In this document: positions 24,701 through 37,046 of the stretch, piece by piece
Layout of the letters: the number at the start of each line of letters is the position of its first letter
How positions within the stretch are numbered: position 1 is the stretch's first letter
Notes under the pieces: model-generated
Told to the model about the DNA's origin: nothing
Databases searched by the model: none
The model's input: the letters and a program-made list of their open reading frames with translations, nothing else
Position numbers and translations under genes: made by a program
Source: Dioscorea cayenensis subsp. rotundata
Lineage: Eukaryota > Streptophyta > Magnoliopsida > Dioscoreales > Dioscoreaceae
DNA length: 64,000 nt
NCBI RefSeq assembly: GCF_009730915.1
Contig: NC_052489.1
Location: 31,489,916-31,553,915 of the forward strand
Reading direction: 5' to 3'

Positions 24701-27700
24701 CACCATGCTGATATTTGCTGCATACAAGAATCAAAACTAAGCTCGATTGATCCTTCCGTCTAGAGGTCGATTGGTGGCTCCCGACTAGATCAATTTTGTT
24801 TCACCCCCTGCCTAGGTTGCTGTGGGATGCTAATTGCGTGGAACAATAGTTTGCATGAGGGCAGTTTGGCTTTCCTAGGCACTTTTTGTCTTTCAGTGGA
24901 ATTTAGGTGCAAATCTAATGACACCCGCTAGTTTTGTACCATCGTCTATGGTCCAAATTGCATGACGAGCTTAAAAATCGAAATTTTTGGAAAGAAATTA
25001 GACTTTGCCTCCACAGGAATGGTGTCCCGTGGGTCATCTGTGGGGATTTCAACTCCATTTTCTCCCCTGGAGACAAGTCTAATGGCGGCCCCAATTTGGA
25101 TGATATCAGGCAAGCTCAATCACTTTTAAGGGATCTTCACCTGTTCAGCGTCCGTTCCACTTCGAACGAACTTGGTGTTCGGTGGAACATTTTCAGGAGC
25201 GTATTCGCCACTGGTGGAGCTCATCACATTTCCAAGGTTGTGGTGCTTTTATTCTGGCCAAGAAGATTGCCAACCTCAGAAACCTTCTGAGGCACTGGGC
25301 CAAGACGGAATTTGGTTCGATAAAGCTCAAAAAGCTAGCTTTACTACACGATATCGACCGTTTAGAAATTTTAAAAGACTCGCATCCTCTCACAGAAGAG
25401 GAAGTGGCCAAGGACTCTTCCTTGCGATCTGATTTAGCGCAAATTCTCAAACATGAGGAGATTTACTGGAAGCAGCGAGCTAGGGTTACCTGGCTACAAG
25501 AGGGGGACGAAAATACTAGATTCTTCCATTCTGTTGCCAATGGCAGACGTAACAGAAATTTCATTCCTTGGATCACCCATAATAACATCAGGGTCTCGTG
25601 ATTTGAAAAAGTATTGAGGGACTCTTTCACCAATTTTTATCAAAATCTTCGTGGAGCTCACGCAGGACTTCCGCTTTCAAAAATTAATCGGGAGCAATGT
25701 TTGGGTCCCAAATTCAATCATGATCTATCCTCACTGGACTCACCCTTCTCTCAGGAGGAAATTAGAAGAGCAGTTTTTGATCTTAATGCTGATAAAGCAC
25801 CTGGTCCGGATGGTTTCCCTATCTTTTTCTTTCAAAAATATTGGGATATTGTCAAGACTGACATTTTCAAACTGTGTGATGATTTCTTTGGGGGAAGAGC
25901 TAATTTAGAGAGAATCAATTGGGCTTACATTGCGCTTATCCCCAAAATTCTTAGTCCTGAAAATCCCTCGCACTTTCGACCGATTAGTTTGATTAATTCC
26001 TCCCTCAAAATCATCTCCAAAATCTTAGCAAACAGATTGAGATCTAAGATCAATGCACTGGTTGATGAGACCCAGTCGGCATTCATAAAAGGGAGATGTG
26101 TCACTGATAACATTGTCACTGCTAATGAACTCATCTTCAACATGCAAAAACATAGGCACCCAGGTTTAATTCTCAAAGTTGATTTTGCAAAAGCTTTTGA
26201 CATGGTGGATTGGGGTTTCCTGTTGGAACTCTTAAAAGCTAGGGGTTTTAGCGATAAATGGATTGGTTGGATTAATGCTATTCTGGTTTCTTCCAAAGCT
26301 AAGTTCCTTATCAACGGTTGCCCAAGTGGTTACCTTAGATACCGTAGAGGTCTTAGACAAGGGGACCCTCTTTCACCTCTCCTCTTTGCCCTAGCAGTTG
26401 ATGTTCTTAGCACAATGTTTAACAATGCACTTAATGCTGATATTCTGCATGGAGTGATCCTTGGTAACTCAGGAAAAAAGATGTGTCATCCGCAATACGC
26501 TGATGATCTTCTCATTTTAACAAATGGGGGTGTTGAGGACTTGCGTGTCATCAAACTGATTCTATACATTTTTGAAGGATTATCGGGTCTCAGTGTTAAT
26601 TCGGACAAAACTTGCCTCTCACACCTCCCAAAGAAATCTTACACCCCACTTTTCCCATCGAGAATCGATCCATTGTAGCACGGGTTCCCTTCCTATTACC
26701 TATCTTGGCATCCCAATCTCCGGGGGAAGGCCAAGAAAACAAGATTGGGAAATCCTAATCAACAAAATTCGTTCGAGGCTCAGCCTCGAAAACTAAATTA
26801 ATATCTTTAGGAGGTAGGCTCACTCGTTAACTCGTGTCTGACTGGGCCATCCCCACCCTATCGGATGTCAATATCTGTGCCCCTTCTTGGGTTGCTAAGA
26901 GTATTGATAAGATACTGTGAGACTTCCTCCGGGTCGAGCCCCTAACATTCACCGTAGTAAGATCGGACTTTGTTTCCCCGGGAGACTATGTCGATCAAGA
27001 GAGCAAGGAGGGTGGGGTATTCTTAATTTACAAACCTTTAACATCGCCCCATCTAGGGCAAATGGTGGTGGAAGATCGCCTCGTGGATTCACCGGTGTGG
27101 GAGGGCATTATTCATGAAAAATTATTTCCTTTCTTCCCCAATGTGGAACCTTTATCACAAGCAAAGCGTAGAGCGTATCTTTCTTTTTGGAATGGCATCT
27201 TACATGCCCTCCCACCTTTTAGGGAAAAATTTATCCTCTCTTGTGCATCGTAGGCGACCACACTTTTTGGTTAGAAAACGGGTCGAGGGACAGCTCCCTG
27301 CGGACATTTGGCCCCAATCTGCTCCATCTTGTCCAATTTAAGGATGTCACGATCGTAGATTTTTATCCTTAGTCAGGATAGATTTCCTTTGTGTGACTCC
27401 CCTGATTGGAACAGACTTTTGTCGATAACTACCGTTCTGGCGCTTATCCAATGGGATGGATGAAAAAGCGTTGGACTCTCACCGCAAAATGGCGATTCAG
27501 TGTTAAAAGCCTTTTTATAATTTCGAATGATGGAGGTCTCGATTGTAACAAAAACACCTGTCATTCCCGGGGGTTTGCCCAAAAAAATCAATCTTTTTCA
27601 ATCGGTTAGCTTGGGCTAACAAGATTCGACACTCGAGAACTTAGCTCCCGTAGATGTAATTCGCTCATTCTACCACTTGTGTGTTGTGTCATGCGGCGGT

Positions 27701-28357
27701 AGAAACCGCTGATCATCTCCTCCTCTTTTGCCCTTTTTCCCTGCATATTTGGAGCTACTTTTGGTCGAGCTCTTTGGGATTTTTATCTTCCCTAGGTCTC
27801 TCAAGGACCTTTGGGGAGAGCTGGAGGCAGAGGTTGCTCTAAAAACTCCGCTCCTTTTTGGGACTTGCTTGTGAGAGCTATCATTTGGCATATCTGGACT
27901 GAAAGAAATGCTCGCATTTTCAATTCTATTTGTCTCCCATTTGTCTCCATTATCCTAAAAATTATATGCATAGCTAATTTCTTGGTTCAATGCAGACTCC
28001 CCGAGTCAAAGAAGCGAAGCTTGATGAGCCAGTGTCCAAGATCAAGAGGAGCCTGGATTTCCTGAGCTCAAGAGACTCAAGGGCTTCACCCGCCGTCGGA
28101 CCTGCCTCTGACGCGAGATCTAGCTCGTGGTCTTTGTTTTTTGTAGCCCCCTAAAGGATTCCTCCTTTAGGGGTTTTTCTTTTCTCGGCTTTTTGTTTTG
28201 TTGTTCTTCCCTTACCACCTCTGGTGGTTATCCTATGTAGAGCTTCGGCTCCCTCTTTTCTATTTAATGTTTGTGGTTTATCCACTTTTTCAAAACAAAA
28301 AAGACTCAACCAACACAACAAGAACTGCTCATACCACAAGGAGTGATATTGCAGTCA
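21782..28357 (+). mobile_element. LINE (L1-type plant non-LTR retrotransposon), decayed
   Basis: Order of parts: a GC-rich ORF1 region (from about 21857, MGDSLHGDLLGG, to about 24400, many breaks), then ORF2 from ATG 24623 with the apurinic-type endonuclease start (INWNVRGLG, CCIQESKLS), a long open reverse transcriptase piece (25614-26678), a Cys/His zf-RVT-like domain near 27660-27900, and a 3' end with an imperfect hairpin (CCCCTAAAGGATTCC/TTTAGGGG, 28145-28180) and the tail GTGGTTTATCCAC-TTTTTCAAAA near 28303. A 13-bp match CAAAGCAAGATAT at 21769-21781 and 28358-28370 is a candidate target-site duplication. Stops and frame changes in both ORFs make the copy inactive. It sits between ferredoxin C2 and phytochrome A, transcribed opposite to both. 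Confidence 0.85.
25614..26678 (+). pseudogene. LINE reverse transcriptase segment
   Basis: A 354-residue open stretch carries the reverse transcriptase landmarks of plant L1-type elements: ADKAPGPDGFP, IALIPK, FRPISLINSSLKIISKILA, QSAFIKGR, LKVDFAKAFDMVDW, GLRQGDPLSPLLFALAVD and the catalytic YADD box (CHPQYADDLLI). Upstream endonuclease and downstream zinc-finger-like parts are in other frames, so this is one surviving open block of a dead LINE ORF2. It could still be translated in isolation, but there is no sign that it is a host gene. Confidence 0.9.
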
Positions 28358-28557
28358 CAAAGCAAGATATTAGTTACAGCAGGCAGCAGATGAAAGAAAG
28401 AAAATAAAATAAGGCACAAGTACAACGCTCACAAAAACAGTAGTGGGAAGCCCAAGCGCAGCAAAGGCCGCATGATATTGATTTCTTCTTATTGAAGAGA
28501 GTACGTACATTATTAATCAATACACAAGCAGACTGATGCACATTAGCTAACTAAAAC

Positions 28558-28558
<1 letters not shown>

Positions 28559-28582
<24 letters not shown>
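28559..28582. repeat. (AT)n in the PHYA 3' region
   Basis: About twelve AT units lie just downstream (minus sense) of the PHYA stop, probably in the 3' untranslated region. Confidence 0.9.
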
Positions 28583-28588
<6 letters not shown>

Positions 28589-28612
28589 ATGTGACTAGCT
28601 GGCGGCATTGGC

Positions 28613-31600
28613 TCAGACCATAGGGTAGCCTGTCCCTTTGGCCTTGTCGGGGGTAGGGGCAGGGGCAGGGGCAGGGGCAGAAGCAAGCTCAAGGTAGATG
28701 ATAAAAGCCGACTTGCCTGCCTCCCTGAGATAACGGACATCACCATTCATGAGCTTCAACAATTTCCTACACACAAGCAGACTGATGCCCTCCTCCGACA
28801 GCTCACTACCATTTCCAAACATTTGAGACAGCAATTCCTCTGGCACTCCACTACCCATGTGTGTTATCCTGCAAGGGGTGAGAGGGCCAGCCACGCGTTA
28901 GTAAAATTCAGAAAAACCAATAAAGCTCAAGAGAAATGCTACACTTGGCACATTGGTACAAGCACTATGCATGCATGCATGAATGAATGGCAAACGAAAA
29001 AGGCAATTGTAAATTGTTTTGCTGACTTGCCAAGTGTCTGTGGACTATCAAACTATATTAATACCTGCAAGACCCGGCCAGTGGAACAAATAGCTATTGA
29101 AAAAACAATATCAAATGCTAAAAATTTCGCCAAGTCAATCAATTAGTAAGCCAGGGTTGTGGTGAAGCACTTGGCCCCCCATTGAACTCATAAGCACTGC
29201 AAAGAAGCATGTTAATGGTACCTGAGCTCCAGATGCACTAGATGGAGATCTTTTCCCAGTTGATCTTTATTTATTTCAGAAGTGATTTCAACCAGACCTC
29301 CATTTGGAGAGTACTTCACAGACACCACCAGGAAATCAGCAAGGATCTGTTGAAGCCTCAGATTATCCCCATAAAGGCCTTCAGTCATGAATTTATCTGA
29401 TAGACTGTTAACTATTCGAACACCCTTTTCATTGCTCGCAATCATGACTTGACTCACAGCAGTAATCAAGACATCCTGTGGAATGAACTCCACCATTTCT
29501 AAACCCAAACAGCTGCAGATAATAGACAAGAGAACGTTATCAGCATACAAAAAATAATGATCATTTTTAAAGTTAAACGAAATAAGAACATCTGTTGGAA
29601 GAAAATTGGCATGGTAAAGGATCAGTAACATCTACAAACTTGATCACATGGATGTAATTCTGGCATAAACAGAGTACCCGAAATAGAAGAATATAGGTTA
29701 ATTGAATTCTTCTGGTTTTGTATGGAATAAAATCAAGTAACAGAAATGACTTCCATAAACATGCTGAAAGCACATTGATTGAAGGACCAGCAGAGCAAAT
29801 TGCCAGAAAATTTTTTTATGAGAAGGAAGATATGAGATTATCATAAAGAAGGACCTCCAGCACTCTAATCAATCAACGAAACCACCTTCGGATCAGACTA
29901 TCCACTGTTTCAGTGCAAGCTCGATGCACCAAGGGCTCTTATTCTCAGATTTTCGGATCAGTTTATGTAGTGTGATCAGTTTTTGAGTAAGAGGATACGA
30001 TACCTGTCTGTAATGTTTTCAAGCTCCAGGTCATCAAGAATTCTGTTAACCTGCTGGTGGCACCTCCCTCGGAAGTCAATAGCTCTTTTTGCTCCCTCAG
30101 ATAAATCAGTGCCCTCAATCATTTTTTTCGGAAATAATGTATTCCAGAAAGAGGATTTCTTATTTCATGCCTGATATACAACAAAAGCTTTCAGTTTCTT
30201 CATGGCCGTTTGCTCTGACAGCTGCTGGACATGGAGAACCTGTTGCAGCTCCTGACTAGCAGTATGCAAGAAGCAAAACACTCCGGTGACTATACCTTCT
30301 GCATCCACTTTCTTGGTCACCGAGAGAAGGCATTCCACATGCTTACCACTACGACTGATAAAATCAAAGGGAGTCTTTTCTGTTTCTTGGCCTGCTATGG
30401 CATTGTTAATGACCACACTAAGATTCACAAATGCATCTTGGTTCTTTAAACGACAACAGGCTGCACTGCTCCCTGAAAAACCTCACCCAACAGCATCCCT
30501 ATCTATCACTTCATCCCTCTTCCATCCAGACAACTTTAGCCATGGCTGGATTCCACTCGGAACACCAGCCAAACTCATCTGCACCAAATATAGGTGGGAT
30601 CAGCGGGCTAGGATTTTGTACTATAGCTTTGTAATCTCCTTCAATCCGAATAAATTTGTCCATGACCATCTTTTGACCAGTCATATCTTGAGCCACAAAG
30701 CACACTCCAACTGCATTCTCATTGATGTCGCGGCTTGCACAAGCATTGACAATCAAGATAACAGGACCATCATCTCTCCGAAGGCCATGAGTTTTCATCT
30801 GAAATTGCACATTCTGCTTTTCCTTCCCTAACCATGTATGATACATAAGATAATTAGGGTACCAGCTTAAATTTACAAGTTTGTAAATTGAATTAAGCTC
30901 AGCCCTATATCATGTAAATTGTAAAATAAATGAATGAAGGACCACAAATAGAAATTGGAAGTCAAGGAACCAAGTAAATGGAGATGGAGCACAATACTTA
31001 CCCTGCAATGCCAAAAAGCATCTCCTTGACAACTTCCACTGAAGAATCTTCTACAAGGGACAGCAAATGCTTCCCTATGGCTTCATCTACCGAGAGACCC
31101 GTTAATTCAGCAATTTTCAGGTTCCACCCATTTATGAATCCATTGACATCCACCGCCAAGATTGGCACGGTCGCTGTCTCAATCAACCGTACCATTTCAT
31201 TGGTCACCGCTTGCAATTCTACCATTTCTTCAATTCTAAGGTCACTGATTCGAGCATCCAGTGATGCCTTCCTCTTGGAATTCTCAGAATCATTGAAAGT
31301 CCCTCGCAGTATAAGCTGCAAGGAATGAATAGCATCCATCTCATAGTCCTTCCAGGGAACACTCCTCATCTTTACGGCTTCAAGGAACGCTTTGAATGAA
31401 GACCTTGGGTGCATTCTCTTCCCATCATCTTTATCCAAGGGATCATGCTTTGCACCTCCCCATCGGATTTCAGCAGCGGTATGAGATCTAAAACCAAAAC
31501 ATGATGTCTTTTGGAAGTAATTCTGGCAGCTGCCATCCCACAAACTACATCACCAAGGGTTAGAGCAGCAGGATATCCAGCATCACGCAGACTGTCAGTG

Positions 31601-33057
31601 CTCAAACCTGTAGAATCCATATGATTCTCTTCAAGCCAGTAGGCAATGTCTCTAATCTCAGTTTCAGTTGGGGTCAAGCCAAGCCTCCAAATCTCATTTT
31701 CGTACAAAAGGGCAGCACCATCACATTTCACTAGATCCATAACATTTGGACTCTGTGTCATGATGCCTACAGGTGTAGCATCTCTGAGCAACATGTCACA
31801 CAGCAGTGTCTGGGTTTTTCAGGATGTTCTTCTCGTGGAGCTGATTCTCTAAATCAAATTCCTTGTTGACATGGATGGCAAACACCTGCATCAAGAATTC
31901 ACAGGCATACCTTAAGGGAAGGGAACAAACCTTGGGCTTTCATGATGGCAAACAACAAGGCCCCAAAGTCTCTTCCTCTTTTGCTGCTGGGACTGTCCAG
32001 ACTCCAAGTTCTCACATTCCTCCTCCCCTTCATTCACCACCACTGCCATAACCAGAGATGCTATAGAGTTCATGTTCTCCATATACTGCAAGTGACAACT
32101 GTGAGGGGCTCTAAGTGTAGAACCACAGAAGGTCAGATCAGAAGGCAGCTTCTCGTCTTGATAAATCTTTATAGGCCTCGCACGACAATCACAAATCATC
32201 CGGATCTTGCTCTTCAGGAAAAGGAATCTAGCAGCCTGGGGAATATCTGTAGCTGGATAATGCAGGCCTTGGTAAGACTCAATCCCGGCTTTTGTGATTT
32301 CTCGAAAGACCTCTCCATGGTCATCTTCATGGAACCTATAAACCATTACCCTGTCATAGCCAGTGAGTTCAAAGACTTCTTCAATCACTGTTTCACAAAG
32401 TCTCTCTATACTACCACCAGGCAATGATTGCAACCGGGCTATTGCTTTAGCAGCGAGCTTATATGATTGAAGGGCCCCCGCAGCGGTCATGGGCAACTCA
32501 GAAGGCTTCACTGGCTCAAAATCAACAATCAAACAAGCAGTCACCCGATGTATGATTGCATAGAAGGGCTTACCAGATGTTTTACAGTGGACTAAAATAG
32601 GATTGAGAAGAGAGACCTCCGGGTAACCTAAGGCCTTCTGCAGTGCTGCAGTACTAGGAGAAGTAAAAATGCTCCTCACATCAGTTCCGATACCAAGCGT
32701 AAGGTGTTCTCCTACGCTTGGCACAGCATGGCTGACCATGGTGAGCATCTCCGGGGAATTCTCAGAGTAAGCTATGACCTTAAATGTCTTCTCATCAAGG
32801 GCTAACAAGCAGCCAAACGGCTGGATTAGCTTCCCTTTCTGAATGTGCTGTAGGTATGCAGTGACTTTCTCCGACTTCTTGGGGTCAGGAGATGATCCCT
32901 TGTGTGCCACAATTGACTGGGAATAATCAAACGAGGTGCCGAACTCTTCAAACTCTGCATCAAGTTTGGCATCTACCGTTGTCTGGGCTATGATTCTAGC
33001 GCTGTGTCTACTTCTGTTGGAACTAGCAGAAGAATTTGCAGGTCGAGAGGAAGACAT
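28613..33057 (-). CDS. PHYA: Phytochrome A
   Basis: Red/far-red photoreceptor with a covalently bound linear tetrapyrrole, moving from cytosol to nucleus on activation. Exons: 33057-31002, 30827-30004, 29512-29222 and 28868-28613, the usual large first exon plus three for PHYA, about 1140 residues. The start [17 protein letters not shown] is a typical PHYA Ser-rich N-terminus. The PAS-GAF region holds the chromophore Cys at about residue 321 in [17 protein letters not shown] repeats include [15 protein letters not shown] and [13 protein letters not shown], and the C-terminal kinase-related module includes [10 protein letters not shown] and [20 protein letters not shown] rather than the PHYB motif supports PHYA. 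Frame changes occur near 31905, 31820, 31507, 31495, 31012, 30535, 30480, 30460 and 30175. Nearly all are one-base length changes in short runs inside otherwise perfect matches, so they are probably assembly errors. A leader intron is suggested at 33473-33084. Confidence 0.92.
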
Positions 33058-33083
33058 TGTTTGTTGAGGACAATCAAAGAAAA

Positions 33084-33473
33084 CTGAAATACTGGAACTA
33101 GGAAAGAGATGATGTTTTGAAACAAGTTTTATTTCACACTAAGAAGAAGTGGCAACAGCCGGGATAAACAATAGAATCAGAAAGCTAATGAAGGAAGTTA
33201 GCAAGGAGACAATTTGAACAAAAGGCCAAAAGAGGAAGGCTGCAGCTCGAGGAATAGAATAAAAGGAGCAGCAAAGTTAGAATTCATATATTTCACAGGA
33301 TCAGAGTGCACTGACACAACCAAGCATCATCAACTGCGAATGGTGTACATGAAAATCAGAAATGTTAAGAAGTATACTGAAGCAGAAATTGCAAACATAT
33401 GATCAATCAAAGGGCTGGCATATAAAAGAAAAAAAAGAGAAGCATGATTAAAAAAACAACAACAACAACTCAC
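33084..33473 (-). other. Predicted intron in the PHYA 5' leader
   Basis: On the minus strand a consensus donor (CCG/GTGAG) at 33473 and an acceptor (TATTTCAG) ending at 33084 would remove about 390 bases of leader, leaving 26 bases before the ATG at 33057. Leader introns are known in PHYA genes. Without transcripts this is a prediction. Confidence 0.45.
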
Positions 33474-33474
33474 C

Positions 33475-34510
33475 GGTCAGGCAAGATAACGCTCGATCAA
33501 CGACTGTGGAAGAGCTAATCACAGAAAGGTTAGAGCTTTTTGATGCAAGGGTGTAAGGAACTTCAATCGTTGGAAGACCTGTGCGTCAAAAACCACCTTT
33601 TTTTCATCAACAGCGCAAGTACAAGAATGAAAAAGTAGTCTAAATCCCCTAAAACGCAGAAGAAAGCCAAGATGAGAAGAAACACAAATACCTCAAAAAG
33701 AGTCCAGTAGAGGCAGAACCGAAGAACGACACAACCCACCACAAGTTCGAAGAGCTTTTTCAAAGGGCAAACAATCTTAAAGAGCCACCTGAAATTCCAT
33801 TCTAGAAAAAACAAACACTGGTTTTTGCAGCAAAGGCCAAAACAAAGATAGACGGAATGGAGTGGTGGATCAAAGAAAGAGAAAGAGCAGGTGCAAAGCT
33901 ACGAAACTCTAGTGTATGAGAAAGAGAGTAAAAGAGACAGTTTAGAATGAATCCCGACCCCACTCTTGCCTCCTTGAGAAAATTAAATTAAAAGGGAAAT
34001 AGGAACCGTGATACTAAGGAAAACAAGATCAAACACCGTCAAAGCCCTCGCAAAGCATTCGATCGGCGAAAAAGGATGTCGGGACCACGGGTATGGCCTG
34101 GCGAATTGTGGAAGGTGTGGGTGAGGGGCGCTGGCGCTGGCGCTGGCGCAGAGGAGTGGGCAAACAGGCACCTCCTCCTCCGATGCCCGATGAATTCACT
34201 GCCCAGCCGACAAAAATCCATCACAAAACAGCAGTTTTTTATGCCAGCACCACCACCAACACCAACACCAACAATATAATACTCTGCACCAATTAAAAAA
34301 CAAAGCCCACTTGAGATGCGATTTATTTTCCCAGGCCCTCGCCCTCGATTGATTGATTTTTTAATTATAAATTAATCCACCCACTTCAATTCTTCCGCTA
34401 TTGCTTCTTTGTACTTGTTGGAGCTGTTGATGACAGCTTGAGAGGGAGAACGGAGAGCTGAAACAAAAGAGAAAGACAGGAGATGAAAGTGAGATCATTG
34501 GACATGGTAG

Positions 34511-34548
<38 letters not shown>

Positions 34549-35333
34549 CATACAAGGACGACTGCCATGTTTTTTTTTAATATTTTTACGAACGAAAAAA
34601 AGATGGGCCAACGAGACCGACAGGTAGTTCCGAAAAGAAAATCAGGATAACAAGATTAATCCGTTGAGCAACAGTAGTATCCAGGAAACAAAGTTTTTTT
34701 TTTTTTAAATATAAAAACAACAATCAAATTGTTAGTATTTCTATTTCGTGTGAATTAATGTATCGAATGAACCTGTCAAGAGAGGTGAATATAATTACTT
34801 ATGAGTTAATTTTTTTAACAATAATTTGAACCTTCATTATTCTGCATGTACACGAGAAATTCATATTAGTATTTTTAATTAATTATTTATTTATTTATTT
34901 ATTTTTTTGTCTTTTGATAGGAGAGATTATTAACTGACTGAGAAATTCAGCATGATGCAGGAAAAGGAAGAGGGCCTGGAGGAGGCCCATAAAGGTTAAT
35001 GATAAAAAGGAACAGGTAGACAGTAGCAGCAGATGGGATCACAAGCATGCCAGGCCATTTAGGGAAAAAAAATAAAAAGGACTGCTGTTCACGTGCAAAC
35101 CATATGCCCCGTCAGCTCTCTACTCCCATCACTATCATTTCCATCACGACCCCTCCCAAGTACACTACACACATCATCAGACCACCGACTCACACCGCGA
35201 CACCACTTCCATCTCCATTTTCATTTTCATTTTCATTTTATCTTTCTGCTTAATTATTCTGTTTTCCAAAAACATTTATATTTTTACTGACCTGATGAAC
35301 ATATCACCGCCGTGTCTCCCGCTCATACAATAT

Positions 35334-35374
<41 letters not shown>

Positions 35375-35623
35375 CAAGCTTGCGTCCTTTGTATTTACTA
35401 CCTTTTATATATATATATATATATTGGCAGGAAGATAAGCGCATGTTATCACATTATTATTCCATTAATCCGTCCAAGGTCTCGATTAGACAGCCACCAA
35501 TTTGAGACTTTCTGTAGGCACTGCCATGAAAGTAGCTGCAAATCCAATCACATGTGGGGTTATCCTTTCCCAAGACCTTTGTTATAGTAAATAAAAATAC
35601 TACTATATATGGTTGGGAACACC
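33475..35623. other. PHYA promoter side and gene-poor spacer
   Basis: Contains the probable PHYA leader and promoter, a short (GGCGCT)n tract at 34127-34150, an (ACC/AAC)n tract at 34250-34275, an (AC)n at 34511-34545 and long (AT)n runs at 35337-35371 and 35407-35424. Open frames here are low-complexity translations of these tracts. I see no gene. Confidence 0.6.
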
Positions 35624-35944
35624 AAAGATGGTCCCCAGCACTTGCAGTAACTGTTCATACTTTATCCAGCACTGAGCACAAACCACCATGCATGATTTTT
35701 TTTTTTACTCAAACTAATGACCTGGATTCACTAATAAGACTTAATTTATGAATACTGATATTTAAAAAATAATAATAAAATCATGAATATATTAAAGAAA
35801 CATCATGCAACACCACTAAAGAAATTTTATTAAACAAAAGAAAAGAAAAGAAAAAACCAGTATTAACTACTAAAAGTTATTAGTTGTAGTTAATTACAGC
35901 AGTCACCTTGGTAACAGTTAAGTGGTCAAGACGCTTAACTATAA

Positions 35945-37043
35945 GGGGGCGTTTGGTTCACAGTAATGATATATTACCATGGTAATGAGATTACCATAGT
36001 AATATGATCGGGAATGTTATATGTCTGGGAATGTTATGGTAATGTGAGATTACCATGTTTGGTTGAGAATTTATATTACTCAGTAATCTTTCATTACTTA
36101 TGTTTGGTTAGTCATAGTAATCACCTCGAGTAATATGTCAAATTTACTAAAAATACCCTTTACATATAAAAATTTTTGAAAAAAATATAATTTAAAAGTA
36201 TTTAGATAAATAAATAATTAAATTATAATATTAAAAAAATTATTTTTTTCCACATTTTTTTAAAAATACCTTTGTATTTATCAAAAATACCCCTATGTAT
36301 AAAAATTTTTAAAAAAATATAATTTAAAAGTATTTAAAATAAATAAATAATTTAAATTACAATATCAAAAATTAGTTTTTACAATTTTTTTAAATACCTT
36401 TGTATTTACCAAAATACCCCTATGTATAAAAATTTGAACAACTTAATTTCAAGTATTTAGATAAATAAATAATTAAATTATAATATCAAAAAAATTATTT
36501 TTTTACAATTTTTTAAAAATACCTTTGTATTTACCAAAAATACCTCTACATATAAAAAAATTTGAAAAACTTAATTTAAAGTATTTAGATAAATAAATAA
36601 TTAAATTATAATATAAAAAGATAATTTTTCACAATTTTTAAAAATATATTTGTATTTATCAAAATATCCCCTACGTATAAAAAAATTTGAAAAAAACTTA
36701 ATTTAAAAAGTATTTAGATAAATAAATAATTAAATTATAATATTAAAAAAATAATAAAAGGAAAAATAAAAAAACTATGAGAGTGTAATAAAGGAATTAG
36801 ATTAAATGAGTGGGGGTATAATTGGAAAATACATGTCGATTACCACCAACTCTGTAATCCTGGATGGACACTGCTTTTAGTGGTAATGCTGATTACTCAC
36901 CTTACTTTGTAATAATATTTCACTATTGGTAATTTTACATTACTATCAACATTACTACTCGCTACTGATAGCAAACACTAGTATCCGAGCAGATTCTGCA
37001 GATTCCGTAATGTTTGCGACATTCACGTGAACCAAACGCCCCC
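35945..37043. mobile_element. PIF/Harbinger-like non-autonomous TIR element
   Basis: The termini GGGGGCGTTTGGTTCAC (35945) and GTGAACCAAACGCCCCC (37027-37043) are perfect inverted repeats of 17 bp, flanked by TAA on both sides (35942-35944 and 37044-37046). That three-base duplication is typical of PIF/Harbinger elements. There is no transposase. The middle carries about five tandem A/T-rich units of about 127 bp. A partial second copy occupies 322-1147. The perfect ends suggest a fairly recent insertion. Confidence 0.9.
36151..36770. repeat. Tandem array of about 127-bp units inside the TIR element
   Basis: The phrase AAATACCCCTA(T/C)(G/A)TATAAAAATTTG recurs at about 36151, 36285, 36412, 36537 and 36662. 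Each is followed by a TTTAGATAAATAAATAATTAAATTATAATAT-like core (shared in shorter form). Spacing is 122-134 bp. It is a minisatellite carried within a transposon. Confidence 0.88.
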
Positions 37044-37046
37044 TAA

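Noticed and set aside
34076-34296. Open frames rich in Gly-Ala, Trp-Arg or Pro-Thr
   Set aside because: They are translations of (GGCGCT)n and (AAC/ACC)n repeats upstream of PHYA, in several frames, without similarity to any protein.
36151-36770. Regularly spaced repeats resembling a CRISPR array
   Set aside because: The units are contiguous 127-bp A/T-rich tandem copies with no unique spacers, in a plant nuclear genome, inside a TIR transposon.
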